Assembly (NCBI GenBank): GCA_021307315.1 | Contig: JAJSPD010000011.1 | Coordinates: 124,001 to 188,000 of the forward strand | Source: Bisporella sp. PMI_857 | Taxonomy: Eukaryota; Ascomycota; Leotiomycetes; Helotiales; Helotiaceae | Length of the DNA: 64,000 nt | Direction of reading: 5' to 3' | Shown here: positions 1 through 11,944 of the stretch, one piece after another | How the letters are laid out: each line of letters starts with the position of its first letter | Numbering within the stretch: the stretch's first letter is position 1 | Notes under the pieces: model-generated | Database searches by the model: none | What the model was told of the DNA's origin: nothing | What the model saw: only the letters and a program-made list of their open reading frames with translations | Made by a program: the position numbers and the translations under genes

Positions 1-565
1 GTAAACCTGAGTCGAAATATTGTGGGGGCTGTATAACGATCCAGCTTGACCTTTCGGTAGAGGGGCAATAGGTTTGATGGATAGCCGACTGGCGGCATGA
101 CCATGGACCCTCGAGCGCACGCCCATGGCGTTCAAAGTGACGAATATTATAGCAGAGGCCTATTTAATTAATCAAACTTCTATATTAAATTTCTTCATAT
201 AAAACATACTTGCTTGGCAATCCTTTCCGGTGCTAGTATTTTCTATCTTCCCAGATCCTTTCCAGCTATCAGGATATGAAAAATCACTATAGCAAGCCAT
301 GAAGTCTTCGTCTTTTGATGAGAATTTCCGTACAAAGCCCGTAACGATATTCAAGAATCGAGGCGTGATGCGGCAGAAGACACATACTCTGCAAAAAGTT
401 TCGAAGGTAGCGTTCACTCGGCTCCATGAGTTCAGACGTTGCACAATACTAAGATCTGTGTTAGTGATAGCTATATATATAGTATACCAGTCAAGAAGTG
501 ATCATACAATACCCTTGAAACACTAGAGGGTAGTTCCCGCTAGACACGATCGAAGTCAATAAATG
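1..565. other. No supported gene
   Basis: AT-rich sequence. Short open frames occur on both strands, but none has a recognisable motif or a convincing splice structure. Confidence 0.4.
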
Positions 566-874
566 CTAGCTTAACAGATACTGCAGAATGATATACTATA
601 CCTTCAAGACCACGTCCAGGTCGTTTCCAGTACTCACCCAGCTTGCAACAGCCCCTTCGGCCCCATTGTAACCCGAGATATCCGAATTCGACGAGGCGGC
701 AACTTCAACTATACCAATCTTGCAGTCCGCAGCGGTTTCAAAGAATAGATCAGGCGATTTTTCTTCAAATTCATCCCAGAAATGCCCGAGCTGATGATCG
801 TTACAACTTGCGCGCAGGGGATGGAGAGGGGGCGGCTTCGCTTCACCCTGACGGTAAGTCCCTTCTATCGCCAT
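566..874 (-). CDS. Small hypothetical protein, two exons
   Basis: The proposed model is complement(566..580, 638..874), about 83 residues. The 57-nt intron has a strong GTGAGT donor and a TGCAG acceptor, and splicing removes the frame that otherwise runs on to 596. The predicted protein is acidic in its middle part (WDEFEEKSPDLFF) and ends with the motif GAEGAVASW followed by four residues. I do not recognise a family, and no signal peptide is evident. The start at 874 is the first ATG after a possible upstream splice site, so the N-terminus is uncertain. It could also be the last exons of a larger gene or chance open frame. Confidence 0.3.
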
Positions 875-1027
875 TGCGCATTTTTGCAAAAGTATTCTAC
901 TAAGACAAGGCGAGGGTTCGGGACTCCTTTGTATGTAATACGGTGGCCTCGAAGAACGCAAGGCAGGGGCAGTGCACTATCACGAGGCAATAACCGGTAT
1001 CTGTAGCCCAACAGCATGGGGAACCAA

Positions 1028-1510
1028 TATGTTTACCACCTATGGTAGGTTTATAATTTCGACCTAGTCAGCCCTGCATCGCGTTTTGCATCTACTTGCA
1101 CTGTAATTTTGCTTGCAATTAATGCACCGCTTAACGTAGTTACATTACAACAATAGATATTCGACTTTTACTGCTACAGAGTCTATAAAGTCTACTGTAT
1201 ATGTAGGGTTTTTGTAGTTACAGTGTTTACAGTGTTTACAGTGTTTAAACAGTTATCCTTAAACAAGCCAAAAGTTTTAACGCAAGTTTATTTAGCTGAA
1301 AAAGCAGCTTAGCTAGCTTAGCACTCTACTGTACGACTAACAGAGTTCTGAGCGATATATACTATAAAATACATAGGTGCAATGTAACTACGTTAAGCAG
1401 TGCATCAATTGCAGGCCAAATTACTATGCAAGTGGATGCAGAACGCGACGCGCGATCATTTTGGTAGGGTAGCAGGGGGTGGTAGGCTTTGCACCAAAAT
1501 TATAAACATA
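1028..1510. repeat. MITE-like inverted-repeat element
   Basis: Bases 1081-1146 and 1382-1448 are inverted copies of each other over about 66 bp, with a few mismatches (shared core CTTAACGTAGTTACAT). Weaker similarity extends outward to TATGTTTA-like ends near 1028 and 1510. There is no coding capacity between the arms, which fits a non-autonomous DNA transposon. The loop holds a short direct repeat of ACAGTGTTT (about 1220-1248). The outer limits and target duplication are not certain. Confidence 0.55.
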
Positions 1511-1850
1511 CTATAGTGTATTGGGACGCCGGCATATCCGTATCCGCACCCACGACGTGTGCGCGGTGTGGTGAAGTTGCTGAGCTGTAATTATCAATCC
1601 ACGCCATGGCGTGAACGGATAGGGATTCGCGGTAAACGTATTGGTTCCCGACAGCATGCATTCTGACGACATAGCAGTGCAGGGGCGGAGCATATTGACC
1701 CAAGAGCCTCATCACTAATAAGAACAACATACCACCTCAGCGGCAATTGAATCTCAGTAGAATTTACTCTGCCATATCTACCTTGTTAGAACCTATTGAT
1801 CACGAATTCTGTCTTCACATTTGAAGCTCATTTATTTCGATCTCTTCAAA

Positions 1851-2112
1851 ATGACGAAAATAACCAGACTTGAGGCACGATACGTCGATAATGCGAAACT
1901 GGACGCTCTGCTCCAACAGCTGTTCGGAAGTAGCTACCGTGTGATGGTAAGTTCAAAGACTGAACCTATGGTAGTGTCGCTGACAACAGCAGGCTGCAAA
2001 CGATGTCATTGAAGTTACGGCATCGCGACAACTAACAGAGGTGAGACTAGATACAGTGACCGAGAAATCACAAGTTCTAAAATTTGTAGGAGGAAATAAA
2101 GTCTGTAATTAA
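1851..2112 (+). CDS. Small two-exon protein of unknown function
   Basis: Exon 1 is 1851-1946 (32 codons). The intron is 1947-1989 or 1947-1992; the acceptor is a CAGCAG tandem, so one Gln is optional. Exon 2 runs to the TAA at 2110-2112, giving 71 or 72 residues. The donor is GTAAGT and a CTGAC branch site lies upstream of the acceptor. The frame stays open through exon 2 only after splicing, which argues for a real gene. Visible segments are ITRLEARYVDNAKLDALLQ, then ANDVIEVTASRQLTE. I do not recognise a named family. It lies about 620 bp upstream of the kinase gene on the same strand. A later donor (GTGAGA at 2041) could give an alternative C-terminus. Confidence 0.55.
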
Positions 2113-2735
2113 GGCTTTTTAAATAGGAGACCGTATCAGGAATATGTTAAAGCCGTCGCGGGAACGTTTAAAATCACAAATCGATGTAACAAGGGGGCAT
2201 ACTATAAATCATTATTTCTGCGATTTGAAATGTTCTTAGCGACGAGGTAGGCTGTGCCTACTTCGCCATTAAGCCACCGTTGCACAGATAGAAGCCACCT
2301 TACGTGGCACTGCTCTAGGATTTTCCACATTAGGCAGCAATGCTTAATTTTTGTTCGCAACCCAATGGTCTTATGCCCGGGGTTACGAAAACAAGCTAGC
2401 CATGGCGCAATATACTAATTCCTCGATAGGCTTAATTTGTCTTATTAATTTCAGCTCATACAGTATCATAGTATTTTTTACTATTTCTACTTGTGGGAAC
2501 ATCCGGGTTGCAGTAATTACTTATGCTTTAACCTGAGGGCACGCACGCATGTGTTTCATACGCAATGCTCGTTGAGGTTGGTGGATAAGTCTTGATTGTT
2601 AGTTGTTCTTGATTCTTCTAGGCTCTCGTTCTAAGGGGTTGAGTAGGATCGAGGTCCCACGTTTCAGGTGCTAGTCACATGATCATAACTACATACAAAT
2701 GGCTACTAACGCTACTGTAGTTTAAGCCTTTAAAC
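2113..2735. other. Intergenic, no gene seen
   Basis: Upstream region of the kinase gene. No conserved coding frame or repeat was recognised. Confidence 0.4.
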
Positions 2736-5633
2736 ATGACACCCCAAAGGGCAAATATCTGTTCCCTGCTCACCTTAATGCAAAACGCAATGGTACGTTC
2801 CGAGCTGGGGGTCCACTTTCTTCCTACTAGAAGTGTTGATACCATTTTCACCACGCCAGCCATCGAGGGCGCTATAGCTGATCTAGATTGCCAACTCGAC
2901 GAGCGCATTGGCCTGGCAGAATCGATATATCAGAAAGGCAAGAAAACATTTGCTATTTTGATTCTCATGAGGAGAGAAGACGATATTGTCAAGTTTCGGA
3001 ACCACGATGCCCTAGACTATCGCTTGCCGCTGGCAAGAAATGTTGCTCAAGACATTATGGGCGATTATGGTGTTTCGTTCGCAGACAGGTACCAGTGGGA
3101 CCTCCTACCTCGAATCTTTCCAAAGAATATGTGGGAACATCATTGGGAATATCGCAGCGAAGAGGTGCTTCCGTTCGTCGAATCCAAGTACATTGCGGAG
3201 GGCGGATTTGGCGAGATTCACAAGGTGAAAATTCTAACATCACAACAAAATTTCTTCCCTGAAGAAGTAAGCGAGCATCTCTCCCTCCTAGTAGCTGACT
3301 AGACGTTGTACGAAGTCTAACCTCGCAAGGTTTACCAAGATGTTGAAGTCCAAGTTGTCAGGAAAAGATTAAAATCGAAACTCAGCATTGCAATTGCCCG
3401 GGAAAAGAAGTGCCTCCGTCTTCTAAATCAGCTCCGACACCCCAATATTATCAAGCTTCTTGGCTCCTATACATATCGGGAGGAGCACTATTTTATGTTT
3501 CCATATATCGATATGGATCTTGAGTGCTTCTTCGAGACCAAGGTTCGGTTCGGAGAGTTCCGATACGATTTCACCTTCTACTCGGCATTGCGAGGGCTAA
3601 GCTCAGCACTATCGAAGACCCATCGTCTCCATCTTAATCAAATAGATCATCAAGTAGATTTCGAGGCGATAGGCTATCATCATGACCTTCGACCAAAAAA
3701 CGTGTTGGTGAGCAAGCATACGTTTATACTCACCGACTTTGGACTTAGCGATCTCAAGCCATCCAATGCCCAATCGCAAACGCCGCAGAAAGCAATGCTT
3801 GGAGACTACCTTGCTCCGGAATGCTGGGTCGAGAACCTACAGCGCAAAGATGTCGGTCGAAGCATCGACGTCTGGGCGTTCGGTTGCCTCCTTGCTGATG
3901 TAGCCACATATATGCGGAAAGGCCCTGCAGGCATCCATGAATTCGCGCGTAAACGACGCACCCCTGGCCGGCTACAACGGTGGGAAGACGCCGTATTCTA
4001 TCGACCGGATGGGCATGTAAAGGATGAAGTCAGCGCCTGGCTAAAAGCGCTGCTTCAAGACAACTCAGGCAGAGATCTCATCTTGCCACTCGTCGAATTG
4101 TCGCTTTCTGTTTTAAAACGAGATCCAGGCCATCGTCCGAAGATCACTAAAGTTTGTGAAGCTCTCACTTTCTTGAGCCTCCAAACTCACTCTTTCGCAG
4201 TCCTAGACCAATTTTCAGAGCATCTAAAGCACGAAAGACCGACCGCCTATAACCTCTGGTTCCTACAAGAACGCTTTCACGCATGGAGTCGGGCACTGTG
4301 CCTTGAAAAAGACAAACCCCCGGCTGATCTGTCGGCACTTTTGGACAAACATGATAAATTCATCGTTAACATGGTTGACCTTTTCCATCAAATGAGTTCT
4401 CCGATCGACCCTAAGGCCGGGCCGGTGTTTGAAGCTGGAGCCGACCAGCTTGTTGAAAATCTCTGGGACCTCCTGCCGGACGACTCACAGGGAATCGCAG
4501 AAGACTTTTGGCATCAAGCAATCTTAAACACAGACGACAAGGGTGTTCTGAACGACGTTGATCGTGCGTTGAAAAGGAAATATGCTGTCTATAATGTTGC
4601 GCATGCCATGACCATGATGAGGAAAATCCGACTCAACATTCTGCAACCAGACAGCCTCGAAGGAGCTACAGAAGCATGCACGATCGTATCAAGCGATATT
4701 ATGTTCAGCCGCGTCCAGACCAGTCACGAACTAGGCCAATACCGAGGTCACCCAGTTCTGGTAGAGCGTATGCGCTTCGCCTCAGACAGCGTGAGTGCGG
4801 CGCAAAGGAAGCTCATCGCAGGCCTCAAAGCGGAGAGTCTGGGAATTGAGCCGAAGCCAAAGAGCCTGAGGACCATGCACTGCATCGGCGCATTCGAGGA
4901 GAGTGGCGACCCGATTCGATACGGGTTTGTGTACCGATATCCTCCAGCCGTGTCATCTGACCCTACCACGCTCCACCTGTACCTTGACCAAGGCGGAAAG
5001 AACTCGAAGTACCATCCGCTGCTGGGTGACAAGTTTCAACTAGCGTTTGCCCTTGCAGATTTTCTGAAGGAGTTCCACACCATCGGGTGGCTGCACGAGA
5101 ACTTCAACTCGCACAATATCCTCCTCTTCCAGTCATCGGATACTGGCGAGCTGCGTAACAGCCCCAGCAGCAGCGCAATGAAGCAGCCATATGTGGTAGG
5201 ACTGCACAAAAGCAGACCAGAAGGTGACTTTTGGCAGACTGAAGGACTTAACATCAACGATGATCAACAAGACTATCAGCATCCAGAATATGCTAGCACC
5301 AGTCGGTTTTGCCAGGAGTTTGATTACTACAGCTTGGGGATTGTTCTTCTGGAGATAGGGCTCTGGCGTCCGCTCAGCAGCTTATTGACAGAAGCAAAGT
5401 GTCAGGACAAAGGGCTGGTCCAAATTCGGCTAGAGTTGATAAAGATGTGCAAGACCAGGCTTGGTGCCAAGATGGGGGCTGTATACAGAGAGGCAGTGCT
5501 ACAATGCATGAATTCCAACTGGCGTGAACTAGGGGTCGGGGTAGAAGCACCGTCAGATGTGATGTTTTCGCTGAGGCGTTTCACGGAAGAGGTTGTGCGG
5601 CCGTTGGGAAGACTCGCCGTGACGTCGATTTGA
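2736..5633 (+). CDS. Protein kinase with C-terminal pseudokinase-like domain
   Basis: join(2736..3266, 3330..5633), 944 residues. The 63-nt intron (GTAAGC donor, GCAAG acceptor) restores one frame through the kinase fold. Residues 1-150 form a fungal N-terminal extension. The kinase domain starts near 152 with a glycine loop (EGGFGEIHKV). It continues with LRHPNIIKLLGSY, the catalytic loop HHDLRPKN (near 294; K replaced by R, Asp present), DFG (313-315) and an APE-like LAPECW, so it looks catalytically competent. A second kinase-like lobe near residues 640-940 contains GWLHENFNSHNILLF, where the HRD Asp is missing, as in a pseudokinase. The whole is cytosolic in appearance, with no membrane segment. 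Substrate is unknown; linkage to fungal HET/NLR signalling is inferred from its neighbours. The start at 2736 is uncertain; the ATG at 2790 is an alternative, and an upstream exon is possible. Confidence 0.85.
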
Positions 5634-6199
5634 GCTGCCGTTTATGATGTATTCCACGGATCAAGTCAGCTACTTCACATTGTGTAAAGAGCATAGGCAC
5701 TGTTAGCTACTGTACCGACGCTGTGCTTGCATTGGAATGCTCGGCCAGCCTGGGCGGCTGTGTTTTGTATTATCTATTCCATGGCTATGCAAATATGAGG
5801 CCTTAGATTTAAGGCAACAGTGTGATGAGATCTCATGTGATCGGGTGTAGCTCACGCCACTCAAATCGACGTTTTGTGGGCGAATCGCGATAATGCATCA
5901 TATTAAACGGGGGTGAATTTTTGAGCCCTATCAGCCACATTATTGAGTACTTTGTACATGCAAGCAACCGTGCCACGTAGCATTTGCCCTGCCCACTTCT
6001 CCGTTTTCGTCCCAGACGAATCAGCCTCAGTGGAGGCTCTTTTTCTTAGCCAAAGACCAGATTCGCTTGCATATGCCTGATCACTCCACGGATACATAAG
6101 AAAACAAGGGGCGGAACTGTTATACAAGCTCGCTTTTCTACACTCAGCAGCACCTTATTCAGAAGCAGTCTTGCTCTTGCAATATCCACTACTGTGACC
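5634..6199. other. Intergenic, promoter region of kinase-TPR gene
   Basis: No convincing gene. Presumably holds the terminator of the upstream kinase gene and the promoter of the next one. Confidence 0.4.
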
Positions 6200-8337
6200 A
6201 TGGCAACAATGTCCGAGCTCTATACTGCGCCGTATATCTCCCAATCGCATGCTTCCTTGGGCCGAGAGGTGCTCGGACTAGAAACTGCACCCGACCAATA
6301 CACCTTCCTGTCATTCCTTGCCACAGCCCAGGCACTCGACATTAAATTCCTACCTATCACTTGGGAAGCAGCAAGCCAAAGAATAGGCATAGGAGGAACG
6401 TCCAAAGTCAACGAGACCCCCATCAACGTGGACACCAGTCTCGCCTTCAAGCGTGTTCGAGACGATGAGACAAAACAAAGGACCGAGGAAAATATTTTCC
6501 GAACTCTCATCAACGAGATCACCGTGTTAGCTCAGCCATTCGTTCGAGAGCATCCGAATATCGTAGAGCTACAAGGAATCTGCTGGGATATCTCGACTGA
6601 TGATAAGCCGTGGCCCGTTCTGGTCTTTGAAAAGTCAGAATTCGGGGACTTATATAACTTTGTAGAGATGCCAGCGGGGAGACAGATAAATATCAACGAG
6701 CGATTGAAACTCTGCGCGGAGATTGGGACAGCTGTCGCCTCTATGCACTCGAACAGTATGTATTATCTCTGTCCGCATTTCCCCATATTCTAAGTAATAG
6801 CAATAGACATCATCCATGGAGATATCAAACCCGAGAATGTCCTCATCTTTAAAGACAAAAATGGGGAATACCACGCAAAAGTCATTGACTTCGGTTATTC
6901 CACTTTATATGCGGACAACAGCCATCGAATCAAACTACCGATATCAATACCATGGAATGCCCCCGAGCACGACCGTCGTGCTCGTGAGTGGACTCCATCA
7001 GAGGCCGTCAGAACAGACCTGTTCTCTTTCGGCATGCTGTGCTTCTGGCTGTTGTTCGAGCCTTACTTGTCAGGAGCAACACTGCTGCCCCGAGATCTTG
7101 GGGACATTGGGTTGTCTGGGTCAGTAGCGGATATGTTACGCGAAATGAAGGGAGAGTGCCAGGCATATGCTCAGCTGCTTTCGGCGTCGGAAACGGCATT
7201 GGGACACGACAAGCAGACGATCCTCAAGGAATTCTTCAACTCGAGTTTGAGCCGAGAACCCGAAAAGCGGGGAACGAGTCTCTCAGGGCTTCTGAGAATG
7301 CTAGATCCACGATGGTAAGCCTAAACTTTCGAGAGACAGTTAAACGCTAAAGAAGAAAAGGACAACGTTTCCAAAAACCACCTTGAATATTCCCCAGCTC
7401 AGTATTAAAAGCAGTGACTTTAAGGTAGAATTCTTTAAGCTATTATGGATATCAATGACTTTTTTAGATTGAAAATTCGGTTCGCACGTTGTACCGCTGC
7501 GATTATCGAGTTCGGTCCTACGTTGCTCAATGTCTTATCAATGAGCAATCTCATTCCGCGTCTATCGACATTCAGGCGGCGCTTTGTCATTACATCGGCT
7601 TCGGCGTTTTAAGAGACGAAGCGAAGGCCAGGGAAATCCTAGATGGAAGTAATCAGGACATCCAAGCTATCCAAAATATAGTGTCTGGTCTAAAGTCTGA
7701 ACCTGATACATTTCATGCTTCCCTGTTATCTAGGATAGAATATACAGGAGATATTCCTTGGTCGGATTCCACCAACACATATATTGATCAAGGAAGGCTA
7801 GATAAAGCGCAGGAACGAATTATGCGAGAGAGAGATGACTTAACTATTTCTTGTGGCGAGGACCATCCCTTGACAGATTTATCAAAAAATGCGCTTGCAC
7901 GTATTTATAGTGTTCAGGGCCGATGGGACACTGCCGAAGAGCTAGAGGTGCAAGTGGTAGAGACTCGCAAGAAGAAGCTCGGCGTGGATCATCCTGATAC
8001 GTTGACTAGTATGGAAAACCTAGCGTCGACATATAGCAATCAAGGTCGGTGGGACGATGCCGAAAAGTTAGGGGTGCAAGTGATGGAGACTCGCAAGAAG
8101 AAGCTCGGCGCGGACCATCCAAAGACGCTGACCAGTATGAATAATCTGGCATTTACGTGGAAAGGAATCGGCAGAGAAACCGAGGCAGTAAAACTTATGG
8201 AAGAATGTATACAATCACGGCAACGTGTCTTGGGACTTAACCATCCACATACCCTATCATCCTACACAGCTTTAGTTACATGGAAGGCTGAGCAAGAGGA
8301 TGTTGTGTTGTTAGTCCAAAGTACTGAAGATGGGTAG
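6200..8337 (+). CDS. Protein kinase-TPR fusion protein
   Basis: join(6200..6755, 6807..7314, 7361..7424, 7468..8337), about 665 residues. All three introns begin with GT, end with AG and keep frame; the first acceptor could lie 6 nt earlier. The ATG at 6200 sits in GACCATGG. The kinase domain spans about 58-370: glycine loop RIGIGGTSKV (61-70), Lys84 in LAFKRV, catalytic HGDIKPEN and VIDFGYS, so all key residues are present. The C-terminal third holds TPR_12/kinesin-light-chain-type repeats, with two close copies containing KKKLG(V/A)DHP followed by LTSM. This resembles the sensor half of fungal NLRs, but a kinase replaces the nucleotide-binding domain. It follows the first kinase gene on the same strand. 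An immune or allorecognition role is inferred. Confidence 0.85.
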
Positions 8338-9248
8338 ATTAGGTAGATTTTTCAGGCGCATGGGACTATAACTACGCGTTACACAAGGAGGCACTTGCCG
8401 TTTGTGCTTGAGCTTTCAAATGGGGCACCTCTGCCGATATATCGGTTTGTTGCGTTTTGGCCTCGGATTGCAGCCTTACACTTCGGCCCGCTCATTCCAG
8501 AGGACACGTCTCACTGTAGGGTCTATATAGTACAGCCCGGTAGGGACTGTAACTGCTCCTACAATAGCTGCGAATATACTGATTTCCCCTTGCCATTGCT
8601 GTGTGTCACCCAAACAGCTGCCTTTTGTTGCTCTATGATTGGTCGGAATCCCGGATCTAGATTCTAACAGGTTCATTTCAGGCAAAGTCCCACGTGACAG
8701 CCGAAACAACGACTTGACCGAATGCGGTTAGGATTTGAGATCCAGGTAGCTGATGATGATGATGCTGATTTTATTTAACGCCTGGGCGTAGAATGTCCTA
8801 AGTCAAACTATCCAGGTAGCTGACACTATGGTCTATCGCGGGGTTATAGGTCCCGAACCAGCCTTTTTTGCCCAAGTAGAGATCGATATGATATGGATCC
8901 GTCTGCCAAGAGGACCACTATTTTCAACGATACGTTCTGCACTGGCGTCTTGGCTGGCTCTGGCCCGTCGGATCCATATATTTCCCCGCGGAACCATCAA
9001 TGAAAGACTTGGCAAAGATAACACCCCTGTTCCGCAGAATGCTGGTCCAAAATCAAGGAGGAAAATACTGCGACAAACAGTACAAGTGGCGAAAGGCACG
9101 ACCAATGCCATAGTGCGATAAACTTATAAAGTAAGACAACGAGTATTTTGTAGTGTGATACAGTGCGATGATCGCGATGAATTTGGCCTAATACATGGTA
9201 TTCGAAGTTAAGGAACAGGCGGGGTCACCGCGCAGCCAACCACGGGAC
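8338..9248. other. Intergenic, no gene seen
   Basis: Contains an 11-bp inverted repeat, ATATGGATCCG at 8891-8901 and its complement at 8969-8979, and two copies of ATCCAGGTAGCTGA near 8740 and 8812. Open frames on both strands look like chance. Confidence 0.35.
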
Positions 9249-9421
9249 TGTGGGAATCGGCTTATGTAAGTAGGCCAAGGAGCTAGAAAATCTCTGTCGC
9301 ACACATGTATACACTTAGAACTGTAGACAATATCATCAACCGTAACGCTTATACAAGCCTGTACTCCATCGCTGTGATACCCTCGCAGATCCTCTTGCCT
9401 AATACTTTTTTATTTCTGACA
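9249..9421 (+). repeat. LTR of a copia-type element (5' LTR)
   Basis: Starts TGTGGGAATCGG and ends TTTCTGACA. It is related to the sequences at 48579-48721 and 52924-53105. A gag-like frame begins 20 bp downstream, so this is probably the 5' LTR of the degraded element that follows. Confidence 0.65.
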
Positions 9422-9440
9422 GGTTATAAGCCCGGATAGC

Positions 9441-10170
9441 ATGTCTACCGCTCCAAACGCAACCTTTTCGAATCTCTTTGTCGACGCCGAGTCCTACAAC
9501 TCCAAGTACGGTAGAATCCGTATTCTCAAAGGCAACACGTGCCCTGAATAAGCTAAAACACACAAAATGGCTCTTATAGTAGCTTGAGCTTAGGAGATTG
9601 TTTAAGGAAAAGAAAAAGAGCCCGCACCGGCATAACCTACTTTATATGAAGCCTATTAAACCCGTCGCTACAAAGCCCTTCAACTCATAGGAAGCTCTGT
9701 GGATTCCTCCTATATAAATCGAATTGAACCTTTCGCGGATCAAAAAGATCCTTGCGGCATGTAGGAAAAGCTACAGAAAGAGAATCGCGCTGAGGATCGT
9801 CAATATTAAGACAAATTGCTAGAGAAGTTATACAACGAGAAGTGGGATCCTAAAACAAAGAACCTTCCAGCTTACGTTCGAAAACTCGAGGAGTATCGCA
9901 CTCAACTAGCTTCTACAAACAATAAAATCACCGACACTCAACTTACGACCAGAATCCTTCAATCTTTTCCTAAAGACGCAAACTGGATGCAAGCTAGATT
10001 CCTCGCCAACCAGAAGTAGCTAGCCCCAGAGGAATTGCTTTCAGGAACTATAATTGTGCTAAAAGCGTACGAGAACGCAGTTCAAGAGCAACCTACCCCT
10101 TACGAAGGTTAGAATATTCTACCGGAAGCTCAAGGAGCTCTCGACGACCTACAGCAGCGCTTGCCCAAAT
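9441..10170 (+). pseudogene. Degraded copia-type gag
   Basis: From the ATG at 9441 a gag-like frame can be read (MSTAPNATFSNLFVDAESY, later EKLYNEKWDPKTKNLPAYV and LTTRILQSFPKDANWMQAR). It is broken by many TAA/TAG/TGA codons, of the kind expected from C-to-T change in CAA, CAG and TGG codons. A Gag-polyprotein (UBN2-like) match is likely. No protease, integrase or reverse transcriptase follows. The element is cut near 10170 by unrelated gypsy-type sequence. Confidence 0.6.
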
Positions 10171-10287
10171 CCTCTCCTTTTGAAGAAGTCGTGGCTCGTA
10201 AGCTTACGCCCCGCGCGACCAGAGAGCTCCCGATATTATATCCATCCTCTGATTCACTCATTTTGTTATTTTGTTACAAGCACGACA

Positions 10288-11647
10288 ATGGGTGACACTA
10301 CTGGCACACGATGCGGTGCCAAAGGTAAAGCAGCCGCAATTACTTCAGGAGCGTTAGACGCTCAAGCCACCGGCTCTCCTCAAAGCGACGAAGCAGGACC
10401 ATCATATTCTGAGAACCTCGCCATGATAGCAATGCAAGCCACTTTACAGCAAATACAAAAAGAGCTGGCCGCCAGCAAAGAAAAAGCTCGACCACAAGCT
10501 GCGCAGCTCGCCGATCTGAAACAGCAGTTAAGAACTGAATCACTCTTCCTTCGACGTCCAGGCTCGGACACTCCTGTTTCTACAGTAGAGCGAGAACGGG
10601 AAATGACAGTGGAGACGCTACGCTCCGCTTATCTCCACCCCCCTGCTCGTGTGAGGGATATTCAGGAACTTTCGGACGGTATAGACCCTACGTACAAGAT
10701 TTGGGAGATCCAGCTACTCAGGTTTTTCCGGCGCTATCCAAAGATGTTCGAGACAGAGCTAGACAAGCTCGAGTATGTATTCCGTGCGACATCGGGTCGA
10801 GCTCAGAGCTACTTGGAGGCTAGAATGAATCCTTCGTCGCCCGTGCGCTGCAAAACAGTGGCCGAGATGCTCGAAATACTCAGCATGAGCCTTGTAGATG
10901 CTAACGAGCAAATCGAGCAGCGGAAAGAATAGTACAAGCTATGCATGACAGGCTCGGGAAGTGTAACAACTCAAGGCGAACAGAGATCTCGATCCGTAGA
11001 TCTCAGGAAGAGGGACTCAAAGGTGTGAACGACTATCTATTGTTATAACGAAAAGAACAAGCTACGGACAGAAGAAGGGAAGGAAAGCAGGGCTTTATAT
11101 ACAGCCAGGGGCCAGTGTAAGCGAGCCCTGTGGTGTCAGGGGCCGTGACATCCGCTACCGCCAGCTCATTTCCACCTCGCCAAAGTTCGGCTTTCTCAAG
11201 CAAAGAACGCTCGTCAACTCTAAAATTAGCAACTGCTAACACATGCTACAACTGCGGAGAACCGGGGCACTACGCTACAGGCTGTCCTTTGCCGCGCAAG
11301 CCAGAAACAGCGCTGAAGCTCCTGGAGCTGAGTTCTTTAAGCCTGTCGGAAGATCTTTTGGCACCGGAGTCGCGTGGTTCAAGCTCTGAGGATGAGAAAG
11401 AGCCGGGGAAAGAAGAGCTCTGAAGGAAGTCTCCTCTTCAGAGCGTACTAGAGTGAAAGATAGAAACCGTGCTATCCTTGACCTACGTCGCCTTATAGGC
11501 GGAGATGCTTTCACTATTCCTTGTAGTTTAATAAAAAATGGATATTGTTACAGCACTCCCGGCCTCATCGACACTGGAGCAAACACTTCTCTTCTGATTC
11601 ATAGCTTGCTGGCCGAGCAGGTTATTACTAAGTGTGGAGCTCGATGA
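10288..11647 (+). pseudogene. Gypsy-type gag-protease fragment
   Basis: Gag starts at the ATG at 10288 and runs to a TAG at 10930. After an intervening LTR it continues with a CCHC zinc knuckle, CYNCGEPGHYATGC (about 11250-11292). A retropepsin-like segment with the active-site triplet in LIDTGANTSLLIH lies at 11453-11647 after a frame break. No reverse transcriptase or integrase follows before the next LTR at 11945. It is a truncated, non-functional remnant. Stops in the pieces are TAG/TGA. Confidence 0.65.
10962..11150 (+). repeat. LTR (family starting TGTAACAACTC), copy 1
   Basis: Begins TGTAACAACTCAAGG and ends GGCCGTGACA. It lies within the gypsy gag sequence. No matching 5-bp duplication is seen (flanks GGAAG and TCCGC), so it may result from recombination rather than simple insertion. 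Confidence 0.7.
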
Positions 11648-11944
11648 AACAATCTACATACAAGCTTTGCTTTTTGTACCGCAATCAACTTTCGGCCTAG
11701 TTGGCCTGCAAACTGATGACGCTTTGGTTCTTGGAGATGGAAAGTTCGCAACGCTAGAGCAAAGCAACTTAAAAAGGCTTAGTTTCTAGCTAAAGACCGA
11801 GAAGTCCTAACTACCGACCAACCAACCAATCAAGTTCAACGGAAGCTTAATACAGCTTGGTCAATGCGACATTACTCTTAGTCAAGAACGCTAGTGCAAA
11901 AACTTGAACTTAGTCAACAGAACTTCTACAACAACGACTATGTC

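Noticed and set aside
8828..9121. Two overlapping frames on opposite strands of about 95 codons
   Set aside because: Mutual shadows in a GC-balanced stretch with no domain signal.
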